The translations under genes were made by a program, and so were the position numbers. This document shows positions 24,195-31,681 of a stretch of DNA of 34,328 nt, in pieces; within the stretch, counting starts at the first letter, position 1, and each line of letters begins with the position of its first letter. The notes under the pieces are model-generated. The model saw nothing but the letters and a program-made list of their open reading frames with translations, ran no database searches and was not told the DNA's origin. Source of the stretch: Bdellovibrionaceae bacterium UBA2316 (GTDB lineage Bacteria; Bdellovibrionota; Bdellovibrionia; Bdellovibrionales; Bdellovibrionaceae); NCBI GenBank assembly GCA_002345205.1, contig DDVI01000093.1, forward strand, positions 1 through 34,328, written 5' to 3'.

Positions 24195-25462
24195 AATCAT
24201 CTAACGAATTATTTGAACGCGCTAAAAAAGTCGCTCCTGGCGGTGTTCATTCACCCGTACGATCATTTAAAGGAATGGATCGTTCTCCGATATTCTTTTC
24301 AAAATCTGAAGGTCCGTATTTGTGGAGTGTCGAAGGTACAAAGTATATCGATTTTTGCCAAAGCTTTGGTCCATTAATTTTAGGGCACCGGGATCCTGAT
24401 GTAGCCGAGAAGGTTAAAGAACAAATCAATTCTGCGTGGACCTTTGGTGCGTGTGAGCCTTATTCATTGGAGTTAGCTGAGTGGATTACTAAAAAAATTC
24501 CTAATGTTGAAAAATTAAGATTTGTGTCTTCGGGAACAGAGGCCGTTATGTCGGCTATCCGTTTAGCGCGTGCTTACACAAAACGTGATAAAATTTTGAA
24601 ATTTGAAGGCTGTTATCATGGCCATTACGATGGTCTTTTGGTTAAAGCGGGCAGCGGATTAGCGGGTGAATCCGCTGCATCAAGCGCTGGTATAAGCGCG
24701 GCAATGGCTAATGAAACTCTTGTAGCCGATTTAGATAATGAAGAACAGCTCGAGTCTGTATTTAAAGCCCATGGATCAGAAATCGCAGTGGTTGTAATTG
24801 AACCGTTGCCAGCTAACTATGGTTTGCTCATTCAAAGAAAAGAATTCATTCTGAAAATTCAGGAGCTAGCTAAAAAACACGGTGCTTTGTTTATGGTAGA
24901 TGAGGTTATCAGTGGGTTCCGCGTAAATCTAAAAGGAATGATTCAGGATTTAGGTTTGTCTCCGGATTTGGTTTGCTACGGAAAAATTTTAGGTGGTGGT
25001 TTTCCTGTCGGTTGCTACGGCGGCCGCCGCGACATCATGGATTTCGTGGCTCCATTGGGACCGGTATATCAGGCGGGAACTCTGTCTGCCAACCCTGTAG
25101 GTATGGTGGCTGGTTTAGCAACGCTTCAGAAAATGGATAATAACCGAGGCTGGGATAAGTTAAATAAAACCTCATTGGAATTTTGTTTGAATTTGAAATC
25201 GATCCTGAATCAAGGCTCAGATTTAGACGTGTCTTATTACTCATCGCTATTTTGGATTCATACAAAAACATCTGAACCCATTCGTGATTTGAACCATATT
25301 CCAAAAGGCCAAGGCGAGACATTCAAAAAATTGTTCTTAAAACTGCTGGATAAGGGTGTTTATCTTGCGCCAAATGCGTACGAAGTTGGGTTTCTATCAC
25401 TAGCCCATACAGAGTCCGTTCTAGAAGAGACGTTAGTAAAAATAAAAGGGTCATTATCATAA
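24182..25462 (+). CDS. hemL: Glutamate-1-semialdehyde 2,1-aminomutase
   Basis: HemL converts glutamate-1-semialdehyde to 5-aminolevulinate using PLP or PMP. The PLP Lys268 lies in CYGKILGGGFPVG and the cofactor Asp240 in MVDEVISGFR. SSGTEAVMSAIRLAR and YHGHYDG are the standard class III aminotransferase blocks. The 426 residues match the family. ATG 24182 lies inside the end of hemC, with GGAAG 6 nt before it; an in-frame ATG at 24170 is the alternative. The overlap suggests translational coupling to HemC. HemA and HemL normally form a complex that channels the unstable semialdehyde. Confidence 0.96.
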   Translation: MDSVKSSNELFERAKKVAPGGVHSPVRSFKGMDRSPIFFSKSEGPYLWSVEGTKYIDFCQSFGPLILGHRDPDVAEKVKEQINSAWTFGACEPYSLELAEWITKKIPNVEKLRFVSSGTEAVMSAIRLARAYTKRDKILKFEGCYHGHYDGLLVKAGSGLAGESAASSAGISAAMANETLVADLDNEEQLESVFKAHGSEIAVVVIEPLPANYGLLIQRKEFILKIQELAKKHGALFMVDEVISGFRVNLKGMIQDLGLSPDLVCYGKILGGGFPVGCYGGRRDIMDFVAPLGPVYQAGTLSANPVGMVAGLATLQKMDNNRGWDKLNKTSLEFCLNLKSILNQGSDLDVSYYSSLFWIHTKTSEPIRDLNHIPKGQGETFKKLFLKLLDKGVYLAPNAYEVGFLSLAHTESVLEETLVKIKGSLS

Positions 25463-25463
25463 A

Positions 25464-26294
25464 ATGAAATGGAAATCGGTCTTTATCCTTACCTGGATTC
25501 TATTTACAACCTCAATGATTGGTTGGTGGTGGTTCTATGGTATTGAACAACTCTCGATGCCGCCAGATATTTTAGAACTAGAAAAACGCCGGCGTATGTT
25601 GTTTTGGGAAGGAACATTTTTTTTAATTGCTCAGGTGGCGGGCGGATTAATGATGTTCTATTTCATGAGGCGTGACGAAATTAAGAATAAATCAATCCGG
25701 AATTTCTTTGGTGGTTTTTCACATGATCTAAAGACTTCAATTTCGCGCCTGCGTTTGCAAAGTGAAGTATTAGGTGAGGATGAAAAATACAAAAACAATA
25801 AACAAATTGGGCGCCTAGTAAAAAGTATTAATCAATTAGATCTACAGCTTGAAAACTCTCTGTGGATGTCTCAACTAGAGAGTATTAAAACAATAAAAGA
25901 AAATTTTCCGATTTCAAAATTGATTACCGGGATTAAAAATGAATTTCAAGAAATTACAATAGAACTCAACAGAGACCAAAATCTGCTGACAGATTATAGA
26001 GCTTTACATTTTGTGTTTCGAAACTTAATTCAAAACTCGCTGATTCATGGTGGCTCAAGTCGTATTAAAATTCAAATTGACGATGCCGGATCTCAAAAGC
26101 TTATCACGCTCGTCGACGATGGCGTGGGTGTACAGGAAAAGCTTTCTGTAAGGGATGTGATTCATTTTCGATTTAATGAAAAGAAAACATCTGGTATAGG
26201 TTTATATTTATGTTCCGAAATTATAAAAAAATTAGATGGTCGTTTAGAGTTCTTTAATCCATCGCAAGGATTTGGGGTTAAAATTTACCTATGA
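25464..26294 (+). CDS. Sensor histidine kinase embedded in the heme operon
   Basis: The 276-residue kinase has two membrane spans (about 5-25 and 48-68) enclosing only about 22 residues, so there is almost no periplasmic sensing domain. HisKA follows with His87 in GFSHDLKTS, then an N-box-like FRNLIQNSLIHGG (Asn187, Asn191), G1 DDGVGV (218-223) and G2 TSGIGLYL. The ATP-binding domain is complete but small. Its start is 1 bp after the hemL stop codon and its end overlaps the response regulator by 4 bp (ATGA), so both are translated with the heme enzymes. Sensing is likely within the membrane or through a partner; the signal is unknown, with heme, porphyrin or redox state the obvious candidates. 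Confidence 0.9.
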   Translation: MKWKSVFILTWILFTTSMIGWWWFYGIEQLSMPPDILELEKRRRMLFWEGTFFLIAQVAGGLMMFYFMRRDEIKNKSIRNFFGGFSHDLKTSISRLRLQSEVLGEDEKYKNNKQIGRLVKSINQLDLQLENSLWMSQLESIKTIKENFPISKLITGIKNEFQEITIELNRDQNLLTDYRALHFVFRNLIQNSLIHGGSSRIKIQIDDAGSQKLITLVDDGVGVQEKLSVRDVIHFRFNEKKTSGIGLYLCSEIIKKLDGRLEFFNPSQGFGVKIYL

Positions 26295-26974
26295 AGAAAA
26301 TTTTAATTGTCGAAGACGACTTAACATTGGGGGAAACTCTTAAAGAAAGACTTGAGGCTGATTTTGAAGTGAGTTGGGCTTCAAGTCAGATACAGGCAAT
26401 TAAGCGAATCAAAGAACACGATTTTGATTTAGTGATTTTAGACATAGGACTTCCCGATGGCGACGGCTTTCAGGTCGCAAAACAGATCAACAAATCAAAG
26501 AGTCATGTTTTATTCTTAACAGCCCAAAGTGATGCAGAAAGCCGTTTGCAGGGCTATGAGCTTGGGGCAGAAGAATTTATTCCAAAGCCATTTCATTTAA
26601 AAGAGTTAATGATTCGTATTCGGCATGTACTAACGGATCATTCCGTTAAACCACACAGATTGAGCGTGGATGGTATTGAAGTTGATTTTAATCAAATGTC
26701 GGTACGTAAGCGTGACGGAACAATTGAATATCCGGCACAATCAGATTTAAAGATTATTGAATTTCTTTTAAAAAAGTCTCCGCAACCAGTAACTCGGGAT
26801 GAACTAATGGATTTTGTTTGGGGCCAGGATAAAAATGCGAATATTCGCAGTATTGATAATGCCATAGTTCGAATTAAAAAGTTTTTAGATTTAAATAACG
26901 ATGATGTGATCAGAAATGTTCGCGGTATCGGTTACCAGTGGACTTCTACAGATAGGATTAAGAATGAATATTAA
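26291..26974 (+). CDS. OmpR/PhoB-family response regulator embedded in the heme operon
   Basis: The 227-residue regulator has a receiver (1-115) with the acidic pair Asp9-Asp10, phospho-acceptor Asp51 in VILDIGLPDGDG, Thr77 in FLTAQ and Lys99 in FIPKPF, followed by a winged-helix DNA-binding domain (about 128-222) with the wing motif VIRNVRGIGYQW. It is the evident partner of the overlapping kinase gene upstream. Its last codons overlap the hemE start. Targets are unknown; autoregulation of the heme operon is the simplest idea and is not shown by the sequence. Confidence 0.94.
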   Translation: MKKILIVEDDLTLGETLKERLEADFEVSWASSQIQAIKRIKEHDFDLVILDIGLPDGDGFQVAKQINKSKSHVLFLTAQSDAESRLQGYELGAEEFIPKPFHLKELMIRIRHVLTDHSVKPHRLSVDGIEVDFNQMSVRKRDGTIEYPAQSDLKIIEFLLKKSPQPVTRDELMDFVWGQDKNANIRSIDNAIVRIKKFLDLNNDDVIRNVRGIGYQWTSTDRIKNEY

Positions 26975-28004
26975 TTTTTCAAATGCAATTAACAATGTTC
27001 CTCAAGCCGTTCCTCCTATTTGGTTTATGCGTCAAGCGGGTCGGTATCATACGCATTATCAAGGACTTCGTAAAAAGAATTCATTTATGGATTTATGTCG
27101 TCTTCCTGATTTGGCTGCTGAAGTTGCGATGGGACCAATCCAAGATTTTGATTTTGACGTAGCGATTTTGTTCTCTGATTTGCTATTTCCACTTCAGGCA
27201 ATGGGCTTTGGTTTGCAGTATACGGATGACGGGCCCAAGTTAGATATCAATTTAACTCCCGATTTCATCAATAAGATGACGCCGTTCGAAGATGCGTGGC
27301 CTCAACTATTATTCCAAAAGCGAGCTCTTGAACTGACTCGCAAGAAATTACCGATGAATAAGTCACTCATCGGTTTCGTTGGCGGGCCGTGGACCTTGTT
27401 CGTGTATGCAGTTGAAGGATCGCATAAAGGTAGCCTAACACTTTCAAAAAAATATTTACCTGTATATCAAAAATTTTGCACCCAGCTTATGCCCATTTTA
27501 AAGAAGAACATCGAGTTGCAATTAGAAGGCGGCGCTGAAGTCGTTATGGTGTTTGATACGGCGGCCGGTGAAATCGATCCACTGTTATATTCTCAATTTA
27601 TTATGCCTCAGTTGATGGAGTTGTCTAAACTCTACCCTAAAAAGTTAGGGTACTACTCAAAAGGAACCATGGGAGGCTATTTCCCTAAGGAATTTTTTAT
27701 GGCCCCTTGGGCGGGTTTAGGTTTTGATCACCGTTGGAGTTTGCCGTCACTACTTAAAAACCTAAACGGATATGAAAATTCGTTTTTCGTTCAAGGGAAT
27801 TTCGATCAGGCCCTACTACATCAAGACCCAGCAGATTTTGAAAAGTCACTTCGTTTTTATCTGCAACCCTTCAAAGATATGGCGCCTGAAGATCGCTCGC
27901 GTTGGGTGTGTGGGTTAGGTCACGGCGTTTTACCTCAAACGCCAGAGAAAAATGTTCATAAATTCATCGAAATTGTTAGAAAGGAATTTAGCCATGGGGG
28001 CTAG
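26964..28004 (+). CDS. hemE: Uroporphyrinogen decarboxylase
   Basis: HemE decarboxylates uroporphyrinogen III to coproporphyrinogen III. The signature PPIWFMRQAGRY lies at residues 17-28, followed by DVAILFSDLLFPLQAMG, GFVGGPWTLFVYAVEG and the C-terminal GLGHGVLPQTPEKNV. The 346 residues match the family. ATG 26964 lies inside the end of the response-regulator gene, with AGGA 6 nt before it; the longer open frame from 26916 is not needed. The usual FDSWAG block reads FDTAAGEIDPLLY here, a mild divergence. hemN overlaps its 3' end by 11 bp. Confidence 0.96.
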   Translation: MNINFSNAINNVPQAVPPIWFMRQAGRYHTHYQGLRKKNSFMDLCRLPDLAAEVAMGPIQDFDFDVAILFSDLLFPLQAMGFGLQYTDDGPKLDINLTPDFINKMTPFEDAWPQLLFQKRALELTRKKLPMNKSLIGFVGGPWTLFVYAVEGSHKGSLTLSKKYLPVYQKFCTQLMPILKKNIELQLEGGAEVVMVFDTAAGEIDPLLYSQFIMPQLMELSKLYPKKLGYYSKGTMGGYFPKEFFMAPWAGLGFDHRWSLPSLLKNLNGYENSFFVQGNFDQALLHQDPADFEKSLRFYLQPFKDMAPEDRSRWVCGLGHGVLPQTPEKNVHKFIEIVRKEFSHGG

Positions 28005-29349
28005 TTTTAAAGAACTATACCGTAAGTACGATATCCCGGCTCCGAGGTACACAAGTTACCCAACAGTTCCATTTTGGTCAGAGACTCCTAGTCATGACGA
28101 TTGGATCAAGCATTTAAGCTTAGCATTAGGTAAAGATCAATCCAGCTGGGCTCTCTACGTTCATCTGCCTTATTGTGAAACTTTATGTACGTTTTGTGGC
28201 TGCAATACATCCATCACCAAGGATCATTCTAAGGAAAAACCGTACGTCGATTTAATCATCAAAGAATTAGACCTTTATTTGCAAAGAGTTCCAGAATTAA
28301 AAATAAAGCCTCTTAAACAAATTCATTTTGGTGGTGGTTCTCCCACATTTTTTTCTGCGGACGCTCTGGGGTGCTTGGTTGACGAAATTGATAAACGTGT
28401 TGTTCGTGAGAAAGACCATTTTGAAGGCGCTATCGAAGTCGATCCCAGACGAACTAAAATTGAACAGCTTCAAGAGCTTAGGAAGCGTGGATTTAACCGC
28501 ATTAGCCTAGGCGTACAAGATTTTGATCCCGAAGTTCAGCGTTTAGTAAATCGTATTCAGCCATTTGAACTAACGAAGCAAGTAACCGATTGGGCCCGCT
28601 CTATGGGTTATGATTCAGTCAATTTTGATTTGATTTACGGTTTAGCGAAACAAACTCCAGAATCTATCAAGAAGTCAGCTGAATTAACCGTAGCGCTTAA
28701 GCCTGATCGTATTGCTTTATATAGTTTAGCGATTGTTCCGTGGATTAAACCGGCGCAAAAGCTATTTAAAGATGAGGATCTTCCAAAAGGTGAAGATAAA
28801 CGTAAACTTTATGAAATTGCACGATCAATTTTAACTCAAAATGGTTATGTTGAAATCGGGATGGATCATTTTGCATTAGGCACCGATGCATTGTATGAAA
28901 AAACTAAGGCTAAAACATTACATCGTAATTTCATGGGATATACGGATCAAAAAACAGATGTCTTGTTGGGGTTAGGTGTAAGTTCTATTTCTGAAACTCC
29001 AGATTCGTTCCACCAAAATGAAAAAGTTCTTAATATTTACGAGCAAAAAATTATTAAGGGCGAGCTTCCGACCTTAAGAGGCCACGTTCTAACAGATGAA
29101 GATAAAATTCAGCGTAAGAAAATTTTAAAATTTATGACTCAGTTTGAAATCGAATTATCACCGGCTGAAAAAACAGATGCTGAAGTTTTTCTAAAAGAAA
29201 TGATTTCGGATCAACTAGTGGAATTTGATGGGTCATGGCTGCGATTAACTGAGCGGGGAAAACCATTTTTGCGTAACGCGGCCTTGTTTTTTGATTCTCG
29301 ACTTCAACGCTCACAACCGCAAACTCGAATTTTTTCATCATCAATATGA
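27994..29349 (+). CDS. hemN: Oxygen-independent coproporphyrinogen III oxidase (radical SAM)
   Basis: HemN oxidatively decarboxylates coproporphyrinogen III to protoporphyrinogen IX without oxygen, using S-adenosylmethionine and a [4Fe-4S] cluster. The cluster motif is Cys61-x3-Cys65-x2-Cys68 with the HemN-specific Cys70 (YCETLCTFCGCN). GGGSPTF, VDPRRT, RISLGVQDF and the DLIYGL block are also typical of true HemN rather than HemW. The 451 residues match the family. ATG 27994 has AAGGAA 7 nt upstream and lies within hemE. It requires low-oxygen or protected conditions, in contrast with the oxygen-using HemG-type enzyme next to it. Confidence 0.96.
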   Translation: MGASFKELYRKYDIPAPRYTSYPTVPFWSETPSHDDWIKHLSLALGKDQSSWALYVHLPYCETLCTFCGCNTSITKDHSKEKPYVDLIIKELDLYLQRVPELKIKPLKQIHFGGGSPTFFSADALGCLVDEIDKRVVREKDHFEGAIEVDPRRTKIEQLQELRKRGFNRISLGVQDFDPEVQRLVNRIQPFELTKQVTDWARSMGYDSVNFDLIYGLAKQTPESIKKSAELTVALKPDRIALYSLAIVPWIKPAQKLFKDEDLPKGEDKRKLYEIARSILTQNGYVEIGMDHFALGTDALYEKTKAKTLHRNFMGYTDQKTDVLLGLGVSSISETPDSFHQNEKVLNIYEQKIIKGELPTLRGHVLTDEDKIQRKKILKFMTQFEIELSPAEKTDAEVFLKEMISDQLVEFDGSWLRLTERGKPFLRNAALFFDSRLQRSQPQTRIFSSSI

Positions 29350-30548
29350 TTCGAATTATAGGTGCCGGTTTTTCCGGTCTTTCTTTAGCTTATTTTTTCG
29401 TAAAAAAAGGCGTACCCGTTACTATTATTGAAAAGCGATTAAGGACTGGTGGGGTGATTCAGTCGGAATTCAAAAATAATATGTTGATTGAAAGCGCCGC
29501 AAATGGATTCTTGGCGTCTGAAAAAATCGAAGAGATGTTCTCTGATATTGGACTGCCGATCTTAACGACTAATATGGAGTCTAGAAAGAAATATATCTAC
29601 AGAAACGGAGCCCGTCGGTGGCCGCTGGCTATAGGTGAAACGATAGAGCTTATCTTTCGCGGGATTTGGGCCATAGTCTCTGACACCAAAGCTCCTAGAA
29701 AAGGGGAAACATTAAATACCTGGGCTAGACGTGTTTTAGGAACGGCGGGAAATGATTATTTAATTCAACCTATGGTGAACGGCATTTTCGCTCAGGATAC
29801 CTCAAAATTAAGCGCAAAGTTAGTACTAGGCTCAATGTTTTTCAAAAAAAGACGCCGGCGACTGCGTGGTTTGGTAAGTGCGCGCGGTGGTATGGGTGAA
29901 GTCATTCTAAAACTAGAGCTGTATCTTAAACAGCATAAGGTTCAATTCGAATTTGGATCAGATGAAAAAAAACTGCCAGATAATTTGAAACATAATACTT
30001 TTCTTGCGATGGACCTTCCTTCTGCTACTTTGCACTTCGCTAATTCAAATATAAAAGAATCAGTAGCCAACAAAAACGGCCTGACGTCACTTTCTTTGGC
30101 TCGCGTAACAATGACTTACAGAAATAATGTGAACCAGATTGATGGTTTCGGAGTTTTGTTTCCCAATAAAGAGAAGTTTTTCTCACTAGGCGTTTTAGCC
30201 AACACGAAAATTTTTGAAAATAGGGGCGAGTATAATGAAAGCTGGATTTTAGGCGAATCGATCTTACCTGATTTAATGACCTTATCTGATCAGCAGATCA
30301 TTGATAAAATTATGTCTGACCGGAAGCGCCTTTTTAACGATGATAAAGCTGAAGTTAAGGATGTTTCCATTCATCGCTGGCCAAACGTAGTCCCTAGTTA
30401 CGACTTCAGTTTAGAAGGTTTCCTGGATTCAAATCCTGAAATTATCTCACATTTAACGGGAAACTATTTAGGTGTGTTAGGCTTAACGGGTATTCATGAG
30501 CGAAACCATCAGCTTGTTGAATCCTATTTAGAAAGAAATAAAAAATGA
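29346..30548 (+). CDS. hemY: Protoporphyrinogen oxidase, FAD-dependent HemY/PPOX type
   Basis: This FAD-dependent enzyme oxidises protoporphyrinogen IX to protoporphyrin IX, with oxygen as electron acceptor in characterised members. The dinucleotide-binding loop is IIGAGFSGLSLAY (Gly6, Gly8, Gly11), with Glu in TIIEKR binding the ribose. The block FAQDTSKLSAKLV and the C-terminal LTGNYLGVLGLTGIHERNH match the PPOX family. The 400 residues are shorter than the usual 450-470. It overlaps hemN by 4 bp and hemH by 4 bp. In many annotations it would be called hemG; it is not the flavodoxin-like HemG of E. coli. Specificity among FAD amine-oxidase-like proteins is set by context. Confidence 0.92.
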   Translation: MIRIIGAGFSGLSLAYFFVKKGVPVTIIEKRLRTGGVIQSEFKNNMLIESAANGFLASEKIEEMFSDIGLPILTTNMESRKKYIYRNGARRWPLAIGETIELIFRGIWAIVSDTKAPRKGETLNTWARRVLGTAGNDYLIQPMVNGIFAQDTSKLSAKLVLGSMFFKKRRRRLRGLVSARGGMGEVILKLELYLKQHKVQFEFGSDEKKLPDNLKHNTFLAMDLPSATLHFANSNIKESVANKNGLTSLSLARVTMTYRNNVNQIDGFGVLFPNKEKFFSLGVLANTKIFENRGEYNESWILGESILPDLMTLSDQQIIDKIMSDRKRLFNDDKAEVKDVSIHRWPNVVPSYDFSLEGFLDSNPEIISHLTGNYLGVLGLTGIHERNHQLVESYLERNKK

Positions 30549-31579
30549 AAAAAGGTGTAATCTTAAACAATATAGGGTCCCCAGATGCTCCCGATACAGC
30601 GTCTGTAAAGCGCTACCTGCGTGAATTTTTGATGGACCCTGGAGTAATCGAACTACCTTATATTTTTCGATTTATTCTGGTCTATTTGATCATATCTATA
30701 TTCCGAGCACCAAAATCTGCCGCGAAATATCAGAAGATTTGGACTCAACAAGGTTCGCCTTTGGTTTTTTTAACTCGATCGATCGCAGATAAAATTAAAA
30801 ATTACAAGAACACTCTGGCGGTAGAAACTGGGATGGTTTTTCAAAACCCATCTATTTCTGCGGCTCTTAAAAAATTAGGCGAAGAAAATCCAGATTTAGA
30901 AAAAATCTATTTCGTTCCAATGTATCCTCAATATTCTGTAGCCACTACCGAAGCCAGCGAAAAGAAGTTCAAAGAGTTGTTCGCAAAAAACCATAAATTT
31001 TTTTTAAAAAATGGAAAAACTCCAGAGGTTTACTCTTTAAAACCTTTTTATGAGCATTCTGTCTTTATCAAAAATACAGCTGCAAAGATAAAAAAATACA
31101 CTCTCGGCAATTACGATACTATTGTTTTTTCCTATCATGGCTTGCCCAAGTCGGCGATTTTAAAAAATCCACATTGCCGGCTGGACTCTAAATGTTGTGA
31201 AACGGGGATGAAAAAGAATTGCTACCGAAGTCAGTGTTACGCGACTACAACGGCAATCGTAAACGAACTGAATATTCAAATCCCTGTACTAACAACGTTT
31301 CAATCCCGATTAGGACCTTCGGAATGGATTAAACCGTACACGGACGAAACCCTGGTTGATTTGGCTAAGAAAAATTTAAAACGGGTTTTAATTGTTTGCC
31401 CAGCGTTTACGGTGGACTGCCTGGAAACATTAGAAGAAATCAAGTTGGAAAACCGCGAAGCATTTACGCAAGCAGGTGGAGACGTTTTTGATTACGTACC
31501 GTGCTTGAATGATGACGAACAATGGTGCCATGATTTAGCCGACTTGATTGATGAAGGCACTCACTTTAACAGACTATAG
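30545..31579 (+). CDS. hemH: Ferrochelatase with an internal Cys-rich segment
   Basis: HemH inserts ferrous iron into protoporphyrin IX. The metal-site His198 lies in VFSYHGLPKS and the acidic Glu294 in DCLETLEEI. YLREFLMDP and YPQYSVATTEA are standard ferrochelatase blocks. The 344 residues fit the family. Directly after the active-site His is a run of five cysteines (211, 217, 218, 226, 231) in CRLDSKCCETG and NCYRSQCYATT. This resembles the internal cluster-binding segment known from a class of [2Fe-2S] ferrochelatases, so an Fe-S cluster is likely but inferred. It is the last gene of the operon; no clear terminator follows. Confidence 0.95.
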   Translation: MKKGVILNNIGSPDAPDTASVKRYLREFLMDPGVIELPYIFRFILVYLIISIFRAPKSAAKYQKIWTQQGSPLVFLTRSIADKIKNYKNTLAVETGMVFQNPSISAALKKLGEENPDLEKIYFVPMYPQYSVATTEASEKKFKELFAKNHKFFLKNGKTPEVYSLKPFYEHSVFIKNTAAKIKKYTLGNYDTIVFSYHGLPKSAILKNPHCRLDSKCCETGMKKNCYRSQCYATTTAIVNELNIQIPVLTTFQSRLGPSEWIKPYTDETLVDLAKKNLKRVLIVCPAFTVDCLETLEEIKLENREAFTQAGGDVFDYVPCLNDDEQWCHDLADLIDEGTHFNRL

Positions 31580-31646
31580 TCCAGGTTTTGTCTTCTGTTA
31601 GACACATCTATCGTCGACCTTAAAGTTTTCTCATTTTAAACCGACA

Positions 31647-31673
31647 CATTTCATGTAAAAATAAAATGAAATG
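31647..31673. repeat. Inverted repeat touching the ribosome site of the Cys-rich protein gene
   Basis: CATTTCAT (31647-31654) and ATGAAATG (31666-31673) are perfect 8-bp inverted arms around an 11-nt AT-rich spacer. The right arm runs into the ribosome site GAGG (31673-31676) of the gene starting at 31682. It could be an operator or a weak RNA hairpin limiting ribosome access. Confidence 0.35.
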
Positions 31674-31681
31674 AGGTCTTT

